From Candidatus Methanoplasma sp. (lineage in GTDB: Archaea; Thermoplasmatota; Thermoplasmata; Methanomassiliicoccales; Methanomethylophilaceae), in the NCBI GenBank assembly GCA_031283015.1, contig JAITCQ010000102.1:1-12525 (forward strand): a DNA stretch of 12,525 nt. Direction: 5' to 3'. Positions 1 to 7,039 of this stretch are shown in pieces (positions within the stretch are counted from its first letter, which is position 1; every line of letters starts with the position of its first letter). The position numbers and the translations under genes are program-made. Below the pieces are notes generated by a model. That model was not told the DNA's origin. It saw only the letters and a program-made list of their open reading frames with translations, and searched no databases.

Positions 1-40
1 CGAGTTCCGGGCTGAGTTTATCGAACGACATAAAAAATGA
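1..40 (+). CDS. C-terminal end of a gene entering from the left (partial)
   Basis: Reading from base 2, the frame gives 12 residues rich in charge (EFRAEFIERHKK) and stops at a TGA at 38-40. A GC hairpin follows five bases later and the next gene lies on the opposite strand, so this looks like the end of a rightward gene facing hdrD. The fragment is too short for any family assignment. It could be chance, since a 12-codon open frame is not significant on its own; the support is its position just before a terminator-like hairpin. Confidence 0.35.
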   Translation, partial: EFRAEFIERHKK

Positions 41-44
41 ATGC

Positions 45-60
45 GCCGGGAGGTCCCGGC
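45..60. terminator. GC hairpin between convergent genes, probable shared terminator
   Basis: GCCGGG (45-50) and CCCGGC (55-60) form a perfect 6-bp stem around the 4-base loop AGGT. Read on the minus strand, the hairpin lies just past the hdrD stop codon and is followed by a run of six T (complement of 33-38). On the plus strand it is followed by a T-rich stretch. Both fit 3' ends of convergent transcription units. Confidence 0.5.
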
Positions 61-67
61 AAATGGT

Positions 68-1876
68 TTATCTTCTCTTCTTTTTGCCGAGGGACCTGAG
101 GTTCTCTTTGACGGCGGCCCTTATCTGGAGCGCCTGTTCCTCTCCGTCGGAGACATCGCGCTCAAGGAAGGATAGGACCATCCATCCGTCGTCCTCCAGT
201 TCCTCTTTCGTCTTGTCATCCACCGTTCCTTCCGTCAGGATGTACACGGCGACCTTTGGCTTGACGAAGGCCACAGGTATGCTCTGATCCCCGTAATCCT
301 TCCTGCATCTGAGACCTTTGTTCCAAGCGGCCCTCCTCACAAGCGCATGAGGCGAATTGTCCGTCCAGATATCCTCCCCGATCGGCCCCTCTTCCTCATC
401 TTCCTCCAAGGAAGCTTTCTCGGCGGTCTCTTTCTCAGCAGCAGCTTTCTCGGCGGCCTCCCGCTCCCTTGCGGCGGCAAGTTCCTTTTCTTTTTCAGCG
501 GCGGCCTTTTCAGCGGCCATTTTCTCCGCAGCAACCTTTTCAGCAGCAGCTTTCTCGGCAGCTTCCTTCGCTTTCGCTAGCCTTTCCTTCTCGGCCGCCT
601 CGTTCTCGGCCGGCGCAGCCTCCTTCACCTTTGGCGGTTCCGGTCTCTTTTCCTCGGCGGGCTTTTCCACAGGGGCGCTCACCTTGAGAAGGACCTCCGA
701 AAGGTCCATGACCTTTATCTTGGAGCCTACCTGCTTCGCCCCCTGCGTCAGATTGACCACGCAGAACGGACAGCATGTGACCAGGACCTCCGCGCCGGTC
801 TCCTCGGCGTCCCTGATCCTCTCCGCCGCGATGTTCACGGCCATGTCGTTGTATTGACTTTTGTATCCGCCTCCGGCGCCGCAGCATCTGGAGTTCTCTC
901 TGCTGCGTTCCATCTCCACGAGCTCGATCCCCTTGATCTTCTTCAGGACGTTCCTGGGGGTATCGAAGACGCCCATGTGCCTTCCCATGTGGCACGGGTC
1001 GTGGTATGTCACCTTCGCTTTGAACTCATGGTTGAGCGGAAGCTTCCTTTCCGCGATGAGCTTCTCGGCGTACTGCGAGAAATGGTATACGTTCTGACCA
1101 GTTTTCGCATAGAATTTTCCGAAGTCGGTGGAGATGGTCTTGTAGCATCCGGAGCAGGTCATCACCATGTCCTTCGCGCCCATTCCGTCGGCCCCCTCCA
1201 CCACTTTCTCGGCGCACTCGAGGGAATATCTGTGAGTGCCCGTCCTGAGCAGAGGCGACGAACAGCACCACTCCTCCGTTCCGAGCATATTAATCTTGAC
1301 ACCGGCCCTCGCGAGCACGCGCACCCCTACTTGGGGCAGTGTCTGTTGCCTGTATGCTCCGGTGCATCCGGCAAAGAACAGCACGTCGGGGACCTGCGAT
1401 CTTTCCACATCCTGCGGCCACCAGTCCCCTCTTTTGGACGGCGGCTCTCCGTACGGGTTGTGGACCTCCCCCACTTTCTTTGCCATGCCTTTGTGGGCGG
1501 ACATCGGGCCGACGCCCTCGTCCACCATCCATTTCCTGACGGTCTCCCAGAACTCGACCAGCTTTATATTCGCATGACAGACCGCCTCGCAGTTCCCGCA
1601 GCCCGTGCATCTGTACATCGCATCCACAAAGTACGGGTTGAGAGAGACCTCTCTGCCGAGGATCTTGTCGACCCCTCCGGCGCTGCTGAGCTGATTGAGG
1701 TAGTATATCTTGCCTCTCGGGGTCACCGATTCCCAGGGCGTCTGCTCGTGGGCCTCGCAAACGCTGATGCAGTAGCCGCACTGGAGGCAAGCGGTGAGTT
1801 CCTGCTGAATACGTGGCATCTTTCCGATCTTGACGCTGTTTTTCAGTTTTGAAAATGGATTCTCTAGCGCTTTCAT
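68..1876 (-). CDS. hdrD: HdrD-like heterodisulfide reductase subunit with a long helical linker and an extra C-terminal domain
   Basis: The protein has 602 residues; the ATG at 1876 is chosen over the TTG directly before it. Two ferredoxin-type [4Fe-4S] motifs lie at C30/33/36/40 and C90/93/96/100. Two CCG domains follow: C171, C204-C205, C241/C244, and C295, C331-C332, C369/C372. Spacing matches the CX31-39CCX35-36CXXC rule for the noncubane clusters that reduce the CoM-S-S-CoB heterodisulfide. This core of about 400 residues has the size of HdrD. It continues with a Pro/Glu/Lys stretch, an Ala/Glu/Lys-rich predicted helix (about 402-489), an acidic patch, and a globular domain (about 500-602) resembling a Vsr/DUF559-type nuclease fold without its acidic catalytic residues. 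No hdrE is adjacent. Methanomassiliicoccales carry HdrD without HdrE, where it is thought to work with an Fpo-like complex. Other CCG-domain oxidoreductases, such as glycolate or lactate oxidase Fe-S subunits, are less likely alternatives. Confidence 0.85.
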   Translation of the reverse strand: MKALENPFSKLKNSVKIGKMPRIQQELTACLQCGYCISVCEAHEQTPWESVTPRGKIYYLNQLSSAGGVDKILGREVSLNPYFVDAMYRCTGCGNCEAVCHANIKLVEFWETVRKWMVDEGVGPMSAHKGMAKKVGEVHNPYGEPPSKRGDWWPQDVERSQVPDVLFFAGCTGAYRQQTLPQVGVRVLARAGVKINMLGTEEWCCSSPLLRTGTHRYSLECAEKVVEGADGMGAKDMVMTCSGCYKTISTDFGKFYAKTGQNVYHFSQYAEKLIAERKLPLNHEFKAKVTYHDPCHMGRHMGVFDTPRNVLKKIKGIELVEMERSRENSRCCGAGGGYKSQYNDMAVNIAAERIRDAEETGAEVLVTCCPFCVVNLTQGAKQVGSKIKVMDLSEVLLKVSAPVEKPAEEKRPEPPKVKEAAPAENEAAEKERLAKAKEAAEKAAAEKVAAEKMAAEKAAAEKEKELAAAREREAAEKAAAEKETAEKASLEEDEEEGPIGEDIWTDNSPHALVRRAAWNKGLRCRKDYGDQSIPVAFVKPKVAVYILTEGTVDDKTKEELEDDGWMVLSFLERDVSDGEEQALQIRAAVKENLRSLGKKKRR

Positions 1877-1900
1877 CAAGGGAGGAAGAACGCACGCATG

Positions 1901-1908
1901 TATTTTAA
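1901..1908 (-). promoter_or_regulatory. Box A of hdrD
   Basis: On the minus strand this reads TTAAAATA, centred 28 bases before the ATG at 1876. That spacing would start transcription at or next to the start codon, giving a leaderless mRNA. No Shine-Dalgarno-like sequence is present before the ATG (the upstream bases read CTTCCTCCC), which agrees. Confidence 0.55.
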
Positions 1909-1933
1909 GGCTTTCGAGCCGCGTCTATGTGCC

Positions 1934-1943
1934 AACATATGTT
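1934..1943. promoter_or_regulatory. Palindrome AACATATGTT in the divergent hdrD/cdc48 spacer
   Basis: A perfect 10-bp palindrome sits in the 155-base spacer between the two divergent genes. It is flanked by an imperfect dyad: TGCCA at 1930-1934 and TGGCA at 1959-1963, each followed outward by CTATG or its complement. A run of seven T and a TTATATTTG box lie between the arms. It could be an operator acting on either promoter, but a single site of this size in an AT-rich patch may also arise by chance. Confidence 0.3.
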
Positions 1944-2002
1944 TTTTTGTTATATTTGTGGCATAGCCGGACTTACGTGGGGCAGGTGCGGAAAAAGGCA
2001 AT

Positions 2003-2016
2003 CAAATAATAATTTG
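2003..2016 (+). promoter_or_regulatory. Probable box A of cdc48
   Basis: The AT-rich element CAAATAATAATTTG is centred about 22-25 bases before the tandem ATGs at 2032 and 2035, so the transcript would begin at or close to the start codon. An alternative box, TTATATTTG at 1950-1958, would give a leader of about 50 bases containing GAAGGA upstream of the ATG. Confidence 0.4.
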
Positions 2017-2031
2017 AAGGATATCCGGCTG

Positions 2032-4230
2032 ATGATGGATAGATTCTTGGAACTCAAGGTCGCGATGGCGAAAAGGCAGTCCGAGGTAGGGTACGGCAGG
2101 GCGAGGATAGACAACCAGTCCCGCAAATATCTCGGACTCGATCTTGGGGACGTCATAGAGATCATCGGTAAGAAGACGGTGGTCGCCAAGATATTCAAGG
2201 GAGAGTCCGGCGACGACGGCATGAAACTCATCCGTATAGACGGCCCGACAAGGACAAGCGCGGAGGTGAGCGTGGACGAGACCGTGCGCATAAGGAAATG
2301 TGTCCCGACCCTCGCTCAGAAGGCAGTCCTCTGCCCGAACATCTCCGAGGGCAAGAGGATAAGCTACGAGGACGGGGCCGAGAGCGTGTTCAAAAGCGGA
2401 CTGATGGGGAGACCGCTCATTTCCGGTATAGACATAATGATACCAAATATCGCCCTGATGGGCAACAGGACCACTTTCAACGTCATATCGACGGTGCCGG
2501 GGGGGCCAGTGATCGTCGGCCCGGACACAGAGATAATTCTTAAGAGCGAGCCAGTCAAAAAGGATTCGGAGGTGCGTCCCGGCCATACGACATACGATGA
2601 CATCGGCGGGCTGGACGACGAGCTGCAGAGGATAAGGGAGATGATCGAGCTTCCCCTGAAGCATCCGGAACTGTTCGATCGCATGGGTATATCGGCACCA
2701 AAGGGCGTGCTGCTGTACGGCCCGCCCGGAACAGGCAAGACCCTGATCGCAGAAGCGGTCGCCAACGAGTCCGGCGCGTCGTTCTATTCGATCCGCGGGC
2801 CGGAGATAATGGGAAGGTTCTACGGCCAAAGCGAGGAACGACTGAGGAAGATATTCGAGGAGGCCGAGGACAACGCCCCGAGCATAATCTTTCTGGACGA
2901 GATAGATTCGATAGCCCCGAACCGGGACTCGACGTACGGGGAGGTGGAAAGGCGGGTGGTCGCGCAGCTCCTCACCCTCATGGACGGCATGGGGGGCAGA
3001 GGGGACGTGATCGTGATCGGAGCGACGAACCGGGAGGATTCGATAGACCCGGCGCTCAGGAGGCCGGGGAGATTCGATAGGGAGATAGAGATCGGCGTCC
3101 CTAACATGCAAGGGAGGAAGAGCATCCTGGAGGTGCACACAAGGGACATGCCGCTGTCCGACGACGTGAGGATCGAGGAGCTTGCGTCGATGACGCAGGG
3201 GTTCGTCGGCGCGGATCTCGCTTCGCTTGCGAGGGAGTCGGCCATGAAATGTCTCAGCAAGCACATATCGAAGCTGGATCTAGATAAGCCGGTCCCGCAG
3301 TCGACGCTTGAGACGATGAAAGTGTGCATGGGGGACTTCGCCGACGCGCTTGCGGACATAGAACCCAGCGGAATGAGGGAGGTCTTCGTGGAGATACCGA
3401 AGGTCAGATGGAAGGACATCGGCGGACTGGAACACATAAAGAAAGAGATAGAGGAAGTGTTCATACCCACCGAAGAGCACAAGTCTTTCGAGAGGCTCGG
3501 CATAGAGCCCGGGAAGGCCCTGCTCCTGTTCGGCCCTCCCGGCACCGGCAAGACACTGATAGCAAAGGCCGTGGCGAACGAATCCGGCGCGAACTTCATC
3601 TCGATCAGCGGGCCGGAGATAGCCAGCAAATGGATGGGGGAGTCGGAGCAGGCGATAAGGAAGATATTCAAGAAAGCGAAACAGATGGCCCCGTGCATAA
3701 TCTTCTTCGACGAGATAGACTCGATGGCCCCCACAAGGGGCGAAGGCGACTCTCAGGCGTGGGAGAGGGTGGTCGCGCAGCTGCTGACGTCCATGGACGG
3801 CATCGAAAGCATGAACAGGGTGATGATAATGGCGGCCACCAACCGCCCGGACATGATCGACCCGGCGCTGCTCAGGCCGGGAAGGATGGATCGCATGATC
3901 CTGGTGGGGAAGCCGGACCAGGAAGCGCGCAGGAGCATCCTGAGGGTGCACACGGAAAGGATGCCGCTCAAGAACGTGGACCTGGATTCCATAGCCAAAG
4001 CGACGGACGGATACGTGGGCGCGGACATCGCCGCGCTCTGCAGGGAGGCGGGGCTGTCCGCATACCGCGCCGACAGCACAGCGCAGTTCGTGACCGACAA
4101 GGATTTCAAGGACGCGCTGACCAGGGTGCGTCCCTCCGTGGACGAGTCTACGTTCGAGAAGTACGAATCGCTGAGCAGAGAGGTGAGGAAGCTCCGGACC
4201 GGCTGGAACGACCACCTGTCGTACGGGTGA
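2032..4230 (+). CDS. cdc48: Cdc48/VCP-like double AAA+ ATPase (archaeal unfoldase)
   Basis: The 732-residue protein is an ATP-driven hexameric unfoldase that extracts and unfolds proteins, probably for the proteasome. Residues 1-180 form the Cdc48 N-domain. The D1 ring has Walker A GPPGTGKT (230-237), Walker B IIFLDEID (285-292) and the arginine-finger segment RRPGRFDRE. D2 has GPPGTGKT (501-508), IIFFDEID (556-563) and LLRPGRMDR. The D2 pore loop reads KWMGESE, with the expected aromatic residue. The C-terminus is LSYG, keeping the penultimate tyrosine of the proteasome-docking HbYX tail but with Ser in place of the hydrophobic residue. The open frame extends upstream to 1927, but those 35 residues (Cys/His-rich, absent from the family) overlap the promoter. 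The start at ATG 2032 or 2035 gives the family's normal N-terminus. A PRC-barrel gene begins four bases after the stop. Confidence 0.97.
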   Translation: MMDRFLELKVAMAKRQSEVGYGRARIDNQSRKYLGLDLGDVIEIIGKKTVVAKIFKGESGDDGMKLIRIDGPTRTSAEVSVDETVRIRKCVPTLAQKAVLCPNISEGKRISYEDGAESVFKSGLMGRPLISGIDIMIPNIALMGNRTTFNVISTVPGGPVIVGPDTEIILKSEPVKKDSEVRPGHTTYDDIGGLDDELQRIREMIELPLKHPELFDRMGISAPKGVLLYGPPGTGKTLIAEAVANESGASFYSIRGPEIMGRFYGQSEERLRKIFEEAEDNAPSIIFLDEIDSIAPNRDSTYGEVERRVVAQLLTLMDGMGGRGDVIVIGATNREDSIDPALRRPGRFDREIEIGVPNMQGRKSILEVHTRDMPLSDDVRIEELASMTQGFVGADLASLARESAMKCLSKHISKLDLDKPVPQSTLETMKVCMGDFADALADIEPSGMREVFVEIPKVRWKDIGGLEHIKKEIEEVFIPTEEHKSFERLGIEPGKALLLFGPPGTGKTLIAKAVANESGANFISISGPEIASKWMGESEQAIRKIFKKAKQMAPCIIFFDEIDSMAPTRGEGDSQAWERVVAQLLTSMDGIESMNRVMIMAATNRPDMIDPALLRPGRMDRMILVGKPDQEARRSILRVHTERMPLKNVDLDSIAKATDGYVGADIAALCREAGLSAYRADSTAQFVTDKDFKDALTRVRPSVDESTFEKYESLSREVRKLRTGWNDHLSYG

Positions 4231-4234
4231 TATC

Positions 4235-4474
4235 ATGGAGAACAAATTATTCAGTAAAGAGCTTATAGGCAAAGAGGTCGAAACGATAACCGGGCGCTCG
4301 GTCGGCACACTGCAGGATATCGTCGTCGACACCGACGACGGCTCGATCAAATATCTCCTGATCTCCGCTGCGGGGAATGTGATAGGCGGGCCGCACAAAG
4401 TGGACGACATGGGCAGGGTCGTCGTCGAGACGGACCGGATAAGGGTCGACGGGAACAGGCTGATAATCAATTAA
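4235..4474 (+). CDS. Small PRC-barrel domain protein
   Basis: The 79-residue protein is almost entirely one PRC-barrel: an opening segment (LFSKELIGKEV), the turn GRSVGTLQDIVVD, a strand YLLISAAG, and a closing VETDRIRVDGNRLII. PRC-barrels are small beta-barrels used for protein-protein contacts. In haloarchaea, PRC-barrel proteins (CdpB) bind SepF at the division site, so a division role is possible here but unproven. A GGTGAT ribosome site overlaps the cdc48 stop codon and ends three bases before the ATG, so the gene is probably translated from the cdc48 transcript. Its last eight bases overlap the 3' end of the convergent elp3. No signal peptide or membrane segment is visible. Confidence 0.85.
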   Translation: MENKLFSKELIGKEVETITGRSVGTLQDIVVDTDDGSIKYLLISAAGNVIGGPHKVDDMGRVVVETDRIRVDGNRLIIN

Positions 4475-6020
4475 GGTCCTTGACCATGTACGGTTCTTCC
4501 AGGACATACCCCGACGCCCGGTAATACTCCCTCACGCCGATGCCGCTTGTGACCCTGATCCTCCTTTTGCCGTCCAGGGCCGCAAAGCGTTCCGCTTCGA
4601 GCATCAACTCCTTCCCGAACCCCCTGTGTTGCCAATCGTCCCCTTCGGAACCGATGGAGGCCATCCGTCCGAACACCTTCAGCTCTCTGACCGTCGCCGT
4701 GTCCGTGCCGTCCGTCCTCAGCCTGACGTAACCGATAATGGAATCCTTATACTCAAGGGAGATGAACCTCTCCGTGCCGCCGCAGGCCTCGTATCCTAGG
4801 ACCTTCTGAATAATAAGGTCCGGGTCCTCCAGCTCTTCTCCCGTGTGCCCGACCTCCCTGCACCTTATGCACCTGCAGGACATCCCCCGGGCCGCCATGC
4901 GGCCCTGCACAAGCTGGCGGATGTTGCTCTTAAGGATCCCGGCAGCTATCTGCGGTGCCGGGATGTCCCTCTGTATCCTTTGTATCCTGACGTACTCCGG
5001 CACGGCGGACTTCATCTCCGAAAGGAGGTCCGCCGCCGTGTCCACGTCATACGGGACGTACTCCCCGCTCTTCCACATCTCATAAAGACCGGTGCCGGGG
5101 ATCACCAGCGTAGGATAGAACTTCAGCATGTCCGGGCGAAAGTCCGGATCGTCAAAAATGCGCCTGAAGCATTCGAGGTCCTTCTTCGGATCGGAACCAG
5201 GGAGCCCCGGCATCAGATGGTAGCATACCTTCAGGCCGTGTGACTTGCAGGATCTGGTGGAATCTATTATCTCCTTCACCCCGTGTCCCCTTTTCGATAT
5301 CGACAGTATCCCGTCATCGAGTATCTGGACCCCGAGTTCCGCCCTTGTCGCTCCGAGTCTCATCGCCAGTTCGACCTGCTCGTCGCCGAACACATCCGGT
5401 CTGGTCTCGACGGTCAGGCCGATGCATCTGTGCTCGGACGTCTCGTTCATCCTCTGCGCGCCGGCGAGATCTGACGAATCGGTCTCGTTCATGGCGTCGA
5501 GGCACCTTCTGACGAACCATTCTTGGTACACCCTTTCTCTGGACGTGAAAGTGCCCCCCATTACGATGAGGTCGATCTTATCAGTCCTATGGCCTATCGC
5601 CGTCAGCTGGTCGATGCGGTCCCTCACTTGGAGGTAAGGGTCGAACCCGTTCCTCTCCGCCCTTCTGGCCGCGGGTTCCTTTCCGGTGTATGACTGCGGA
5701 GACCCGTTCTCGACCCCGCCGGGACAATAGGCGCACTTCCCATGCGGGCAGGGATGGGGGGAGGTCATCACCGCCACCACCGCCACGCCGCTCATCGTAC
5801 GCATCGGCTTTTTTATGAGAAGGGGTTCAAGGAGTCCCCTGTCATCGGGCCCCACCTCTTCCAGAATCCTTGAATTCGGAGGCACGTCCGTAAGACCCAG
5901 CACTCCGCAGAGTTCTATTTTCATCCGCTGGACGCCCCCCCTGTCCTTCACCGCTCCGGCCTTAACGGCGGAGATTATCCTCAGGCTGAGTTCCCGGGTC
6001 CGGCGGTCTTTTTCGCTCAT
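4467..6020 (-). CDS. elp3: Elp3: radical SAM / acetyltransferase tRNA wobble-uridine modifying enzyme
   Basis: The 517-residue enzyme uses acetyl-CoA and SAM to build the carboxymethyl group on C5 of wobble U34 in tRNA; archaea have it without Elp4-6. The radical SAM cluster cysteines are C91, C96 and C99 (CPHGKCAYC), followed by GGVENGSPQSYTGKEP. The segment FYPTLVIPGTGLY (about 301-313) is typical of Elp3. A cysteine patch C382/C384/C387 in the linker probably binds zinc. The C-terminal GNAT domain carries QHRGFG (464-469) for acetyl-CoA and ends in REYYRASGY. The frame extends 31 codons further upstream, but those residues do not look like Elp3. The ATG at 6020 overlaps the upstream gene's TGA as ATGA, a classic coupled start. 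A tRNA-binding N-terminal segment of about 70 residues is retained. Confidence 0.96.
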   Translation of the reverse strand: MSEKDRRTRELSLRIISAVKAGAVKDRGGVQRMKIELCGVLGLTDVPPNSRILEEVGPDDRGLLEPLLIKKPMRTMSGVAVVAVMTSPHPCPHGKCAYCPGGVENGSPQSYTGKEPAARRAERNGFDPYLQVRDRIDQLTAIGHRTDKIDLIVMGGTFTSRERVYQEWFVRRCLDAMNETDSSDLAGAQRMNETSEHRCIGLTVETRPDVFGDEQVELAMRLGATRAELGVQILDDGILSISKRGHGVKEIIDSTRSCKSHGLKVCYHLMPGLPGSDPKKDLECFRRIFDDPDFRPDMLKFYPTLVIPGTGLYEMWKSGEYVPYDVDTAADLLSEMKSAVPEYVRIQRIQRDIPAPQIAAGILKSNIRQLVQGRMAARGMSCRCIRCREVGHTGEELEDPDLIIQKVLGYEACGGTERFISLEYKDSIIGYVRLRTDGTDTATVRELKVFGRMASIGSEGDDWQHRGFGKELMLEAERFAALDGKRRIRVTSGIGVREYYRASGYVLEEPYMVKDLN

Positions 6021-6481
6021 TCGTTCTCGGCCCTCGCAAGGGACTGGAAGTGCGATACGGTCCGCCTGTAGTTGTCCATGGCCATGCTGACGTTCGCCTC
6101 GGTGAAGCTCCACGCTTTGGAGAGGTCGCCGTATCTGATCCTGTAGCCTTTTCTCATGGCGCCGTCGAACTCCACGTCCACGCTTTCCAGGAGGTCCATG
6201 GATTTCAGCTTGTTTATGTGCCGGTATACCGTTGGTTTCGTTGTTTCCAGAAGCGCGGCCAGCTCTTCCACCGCCCAGGCCTTGCTTGCGTTCCTCATGA
6301 AAAAGTCCATGAACAGCCTGTACGGCACGCTGTCCCTGACGCTTGCCGCCGGCGTCTTCGGATCATATCCTTTTGGTATGTACCCGATCTGCACCAAGAA
6401 TGTCTCCGCGACTATGTCCTTGTCCGCCACGGCGTTCATGGGGGTGTTGCTGACGACTTGCAGTTCGAACAGTGTACGCAT
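6017..6481 (-). CDS. Winged-helix (ArsR-like) DNA-binding protein upstream of elp3
   Basis: A 154-residue soluble protein. Residues about 50-115 form a winged helix: helix 2-turn-helix 3 is AVEELAALLETTKPTVYRHINKLKSMDLL and the wing is VDVEFDGAMRKGYRI. The C-terminal part (WSFTEANVSMAMDNYRRTV) looks like an amphipathic dimerisation or effector helix. The N-terminal 45 residues match no domain I recognise. Its stop overlaps the elp3 start (ATGA), so the two are co-translated, and the promoter lies in front of this gene. It may control elp3 or itself, but no target can be read from the sequence. The ATG at 6481 is preceded directly by GGGAG; an internal ATG at 6439 is a weaker alternative. Confidence 0.8.
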   Translation of the reverse strand: MRTLFELQVVSNTPMNAVADKDIVAETFLVQIGYIPKGYDPKTPAASVRDSVPYRLFMDFFMRNASKAWAVEELAALLETTKPTVYRHINKLKSMDLLESVDVEFDGAMRKGYRIRYGDLSKAWSFTEANVSMAMDNYRRTVSHFQSLARAENE

Positions 6482-6513
6482 CTCCCGTTATACCGAACTT
6501 ATTGTTAAGCTGG

Positions 6514-6521
6514 TATTTTAA
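6514..6521 (-). promoter_or_regulatory. Box A of the winged-helix/elp3 operon
   Basis: The minus strand reads TTAAAATA, centred about 36 bases before the ATG at 6481, which predicts a leader of about ten bases. It lies just downstream of the stop codon of the XRE-type gene at 6527, so the two leftward units are separate. Confidence 0.5.
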
Positions 6522-6526
6522 TTTGT

Positions 6527-7039
6527 TCAGACAAGACCTTTAATGATGTCCAACGCCTTAAGTACGCTGCCGAGGGGCATGACCGGCGACACAGGGATGC
6601 GGATTATCTTCTTCACCGTAAGCGCTATGATTGGCGCGCAAACTATCGCCAGCGCGCCGTCCCGCTCCGCTCTCACCGCGGCGATTATCGCGTCCTCCAC
6701 CGTCGAGATGGGATATTCCTTTATGGCTATTGTCCTGCCTTCCACGTCCATCGTCTTTGGGAGCGACTCCATGAAAGTGGACGACGCTATAACAGCAACG
6801 AAATTGTTATCGCCCGAACGCGTGAGCACGTTCAGCGCGTGCACGATCTGTCTTATCGTTCTCAGGTTGGGCTCGCGCTTCTCCTCAAGTATCTTGTACA
6901 TGGTGCTCTGTGAAATGCCCGAGATGGAGCAGAACTCGCTCAGGGACATCTCGAGTTCGTCGTCAAGTATGCCTCTGAAGGCCTTCTGGAATCCGCCCTC
7001 TTCCCTCAGCATGCTTGAGATAAGGTCCTCGACGGTCAT
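6527..7039 (-). CDS. XRE-type helix-turn-helix regulator with a C-terminal sensor-like domain
   Basis: The 170-residue protein has an XRE/Cro helix-turn-helix at about 31-70 (MSLSEFCSISGISQSTMYKI, then EPNLRTIRQIVHAL). A second alpha/beta domain follows at about 79-170. Its pattern (AERDGALAIVCAPIIALTV, then IPVSPVMPLGSVLKAL) resembles the end of PrpR-type or periplasmic-binding-like sensor domains, where a Val-Pro segment lines a ligand pocket. This similarity is by eye. Cysteines at 37 and 134 are candidates for redox sensing, given that the gene is the last in a thioredoxin operon. The start overlaps the trxB stop (ATGA) and is served by AGGGA five bases upstream. It may be an autoregulator of the operon; the ligand is unknown. 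Confidence 0.75.
   Translation of the reverse strand: MTVEDLISSMLREEGGFQKAFRGILDDELEMSLSEFCSISGISQSTMYKILEEKREPNLRTIRQIVHALNVLTRSGDNNFVAVIASSTFMESLPKTMDVEGRTIAIKEYPISTVEDAIIAAVRAERDGALAIVCAPIIALTVKKIIRIPVSPVMPLGSVLKALDIIKGLV

Noticed and set aside
347..857. Ser/Ala/Phe-rich plus-strand frames opposite the hdrD linker
   Set aside because: They arise as the complement of the repetitive Ala/Glu/Lys codons and lack any independent support.
854..1852. Long open frame of 332 codons on the plus strand, antisense to hdrD
   Set aside because: It lies entirely inside hdrD, whose Fe-S motifs are unmistakable. The antisense product has no domain pattern and is explained by high GC codon bias.
1927..2031. 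Upstream 35-codon extension of cdc48
   Set aside because: Its residues are not found in the family N-terminus and it covers the probable promoter; the ATG pair at 2032/2035 gives the normal start.
2002..3264. 420-codon minus-strand frame opposite cdc48
   Set aside because: Arg/His/Pro-rich with no motif; it is the complement of the Cdc48 D1 region.
3280..4470. 396-codon minus-strand frame opposite cdc48 D2 and the PRC-barrel gene
   Set aside because: It spans two well-supported plus-strand genes and has no recognisable protein features.
6021..6113. Upstream 31-codon extension of elp3
   Set aside because: It lies in a second frame of the winged-helix gene, and the ATGA overlap at 6017-6020 gives the natural start.
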